NCBI GenBank assembly: GCA_963723965.1
Contig: CAVRSV010000012.1
Coordinates: 759,148 to 823,147, forward strand
Length of the DNA stretch: 64,000 nucleotides
DNA from: JARRKC01 sp963723965
GTDB taxonomy: Bacteria; Acidobacteriota; UBA6911; RPQK01; JAPXNP01
Reading direction: 5' to 3'
Each line of letters starts with the position of its first letter. The first letter of the stretch is position 1. Made by a program: the position numbers and the translations under genes. The notes below the pieces were generated by a model that was given only the letters and a program-made list of their open reading frames with translations, made no database searches and was not told where the DNA came from. Shown piece after piece: positions 62,187-64,000 of the stretch.

Positions 62187-64000
62187 AGCCGTCATCGCGG
62201 AGCGTCTTGACGGGATCCACCCCCGCGGCGCGGCTCGCCGGCAGGACGATTGCGAACAGGCCTACCAGCGTCATCGATGCGCAGGCAAGGACGAAGGCAA
62301 CGGGATCGAGCGCCGAAACCTGGAACAGGAGGCTCTTCATGACTCCCGTCAGCGCAAGTGACCCCGCCAAGCCGATCGCCAGGCCAAGGGCGATCATCGG
62401 AACCGCGCTGCGGAGCACGCCCGATAGTATTTGCCAGGGCCTGGCGCCAAGCGCCATCCGTATTCCGAACTCGCGACGCTGCTGCGTGACGGCCTGCGCC
62501 AGGACTCCGTACAGACCGAAGGCCGCCAGCAGTGCAGCGACGAGAGCGAACACGCCGATGGCCCACGCCGATTGGGTCGTGTCCATGAAACTGCGTGCCT
62601 TCAGCTCCCGCATCGTGATCACGGGGCCGATGGGCAGGCTCCGGTCGAGATTCCGGACAGTCTGGCGGATTTCCGGTACCACGGCCGAGGCATCCCGCTG
62701 CGCGCGCACGATGAGGGTCATGAACAGCGTAGGTTCCTGCGCCATGGGTACGTAGGCGATGGGCCGCTCTGCATCCTGCAGTCGCCCCGCCCGTTCGGTC
62801 CGGATCACGCCGGCGATCTGTACCTGAACCAATACCGCCTGCGCCGTCCCATAGGGTGACAGAGAGAGACCGACCGTCTTTCCCACCGGATCGGAGACAC
62901 TCAACCGTGCCGCCAACTGCTGGTTTACGACAGCAACCGGAGGCGATCCCAGTCGGTCGCGGCTGTCGATTCCACGGCCGGAGAGGACCGGAATGCCGAG
63001 CGTCTCGAAGTAGTTCTCGTCCACGTGCTTGATGCCGACATCGACCGAAGCGTCCGCGATCAGATCGGGCGCCACTACGACGCCGCGTTCTCTAAGACCG
63101 TCAAGCGGTGCGCTGGTCGCCACCGCCGCGCTCTCAACACCGGGGACCGCCCGAAGCCGCTCCACGAGAGCCTGTGTGAACCGGACGACGCTCTCCGCAT
63201 GCGGGTGCGCCGTGGCGGGGAGTTCCAACGAGGTCGTGACCACGTTCTCGATGCGCACACCCGTGTCGGCGTTCTGCAGATTGACCAGACTGCGAAGCAT
63301 CAGCAACGCTCCGCAGATCAGGACGAGAGAGAGGGCCACCTCGCCGACCACGATGGCCCGTCGCAGTGTGGCGCGCGTACCCGAGGAACCCCGCGGACCC
63401 TGACTGAGTGCTGCATTGAGCCCGACCGACGAGGTCTGCAGTGCCGGCAAAAGGCCGGCCACGAGCGAAACGCCCAGAACCATCGCCCCGATGAATGCGA
63501 GCACTCGCAGATCCAGCGTCACGTCCGCTGTTGCCGGCAGCGTCTGCGCCAGCAGTGGACGCGCCGCCCCGACCAGCAAGTGGGCGAGCCCGACGCCGGC
63601 CGCACCTCCGAGCGCGCAGAGGGCAAGGCTTTCGGCGAACAACTGAGCGACAAGCCGGCCGCGGCTGGCCCCCAGCGCCGCCCGGACCGCCATCTCCTTC
63701 CGCCGCACCGCACCCCTGGCCAGCAGCAGATTCCCGATATTCGAGGAGGCGATGAGCAGAACCATCAGAACAGCCCCAAAGGCCACGTAAAGCGACTGGC
63801 GCAAGCGGTCCGCGACGATGGACTGTCCGAAGGGAGCGACCGACGCGCGCCAGCCCTTCTTCCAGACCGGATTCACGCCTTCCAGATCGGCGCTCACCTG
63901 CCGCATCTCTTCACGCGCCTGCACCAGGCTCACGCCGGGCCGCAGCCTTCCCACGACTCTCAGCCACATCGACTCGCGGGTGAGCTGTGCCGGTGTGAAC
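62185..64000 (-). CDS. MacB/FtsX-type ABC transporter permease, 5' end off the window
   Basis: Partial gene; about 605 residues are inside the window and the frame stays open to 64000. It continues past the ATG at 63969 with FTPAQLTRES before MWLRVVGRLRPGVSL, so the real start lies beyond the end. Two FtsX-like domains are seen: LMVLLIASSNIGNLLLARGAVRRKEMAVRAALGASRGRL and, near the C-terminus, AAFGLYGVLAQAVTQQRREFGIRMALGARPWQIL. A periplasmic MacB-like domain sits between. This pattern fits the acidobacterial duplicated orphan permease family, which lacks an ATPase in the same gene. Stop TAA shares bases with element copy 6. Confidence 0.88.
   Translation of the reverse strand, partial: FTPAQLTRESMWLRVVGRLRPGVSLVQAREEMRQVSADLEGVNPVWKKGWRASVAPFGQSIVADRLRQSLYVAFGAVLMVLLIASSNIGNLLLARGAVRRKEMAVRAALGASRGRLVAQLFAESLALCALGGAAGVGLAHLLVGAARPLLAQTLPATADVTLDLRVLAFIGAMVLGVSLVAGLLPALQTSSVGLNAALSQGPRGSSGTRATLRRAIVVGEVALSLVLICGALLMLRSLVNLQNADTGVRIENVVTTSLELPATAHPHAESVVRFTQALVERLRAVPGVESAAVATSAPLDGLRERGVVVAPDLIADASVDVGIKHVDENYFETLGIPVLSGRGIDSRDRLGSPPVAVVNQQLAARLSVSDPVGKTVGLSLSPYGTAQAVLVQVQIAGVIRTERAGRLQDAERPIAYVPMAQEPTLFMTLIVRAQRDASAVVPEIRQTVRNLDRSLPIGPVITMRELKARSFMDTTQSAWAIGVFALVAALLAAFGLYGVLAQAVTQQRREFGIRMALGARPWQILSGVLRSAVPMIALGLAIGLAGSLALTGVMKSLLFQVSALDPVAFVLACASMTLVGLFAIVLPASRAAGVDPVKTLRDDG

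Overview
The window is high-GC, gene-dense bacterial DNA and most likely comes from an Acidobacteriota chromosome or metagenome contig. That assignment is an inference from the gene families: a GWxTD-domain secreted protein, a MacB/FtsX-type permease of the acidobacterial duplicated orphan permease kind, a UPF0182 protein, a tricorn-type protease with secreted peptidases, and secreted CHRD and penicillin-acylase proteins with C-terminal beta-rich extensions. There is no rRNA, phage, insertion-sequence transposase or CRISPR array. One tRNA gene (Gly, anticodon CCC) is present.

Layout. 0-7 kb: tadA behind a small CPLC protein, a GWxTD protein, a UPF0182 membrane protein, and a rhodanese/A-type Fe-S carrier/MoaA group. 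7-16 kb: a very large penicillin acylase split by one extra base, a transketolase with a good sigma-70-type promoter, and a beta-CASP metallo-hydrolase. 16-25 kb: an exported methyltransferase, a GNAT, CutC, an Lrp/AsnC regulator overlapping an aminotransferase, a CHRD protein, class II aldolase, an exported RraA-like protein and an HD-GYP response regulator. 25-41 kb: FkbM methyltransferase and GT2, a tightly coupled NCS1 permease/58-residue membrane protein/M1 aminopeptidase operon, an AlaX-like editing protein, a tricorn protease, cytochrome c, a Gfo/Idh/MocA oxidoreductase, and a GalU/glucuronokinase-like pair. 41-48 kb: a complete tripartite RND efflux operon (TolC, fusion protein, HAE1-type pump) with a palindrome over its candidate promoter. 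48-54 kb: an EamA transporter, then a two-component system (histidine kinase and sigma-54 activator) divergent from an HtrA protease that carries a textbook -24/-12 sigma-54 promoter and an upstream dyad.

54-64 kb looks different. It holds intergenic repeat tracts, the tRNA-Gly, six copies of a roughly 76-bp element with terminal inverted repeats, and scattered secreted or metal-dependent hydrolase genes. Several of these are decayed: a metallo-hydrolase with two frameshifts and a damaged metal motif, and a truncated secreted protein. The window ends inside an ABC permease gene whose stop codon lies in one repeat copy. This reads as an accessory, slowly eroding segment.

Main points for a second look: the 76-bp element family; the sigma-54/HtrA envelope-stress arrangement; the hairpin repeats whose stems covary; the stop-codon-in-loop hairpin covering the tadA ribosome binding site; and the GalU/glucuronokinase-like pair. 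All functions are read from sequence motifs by eye, with no database search.
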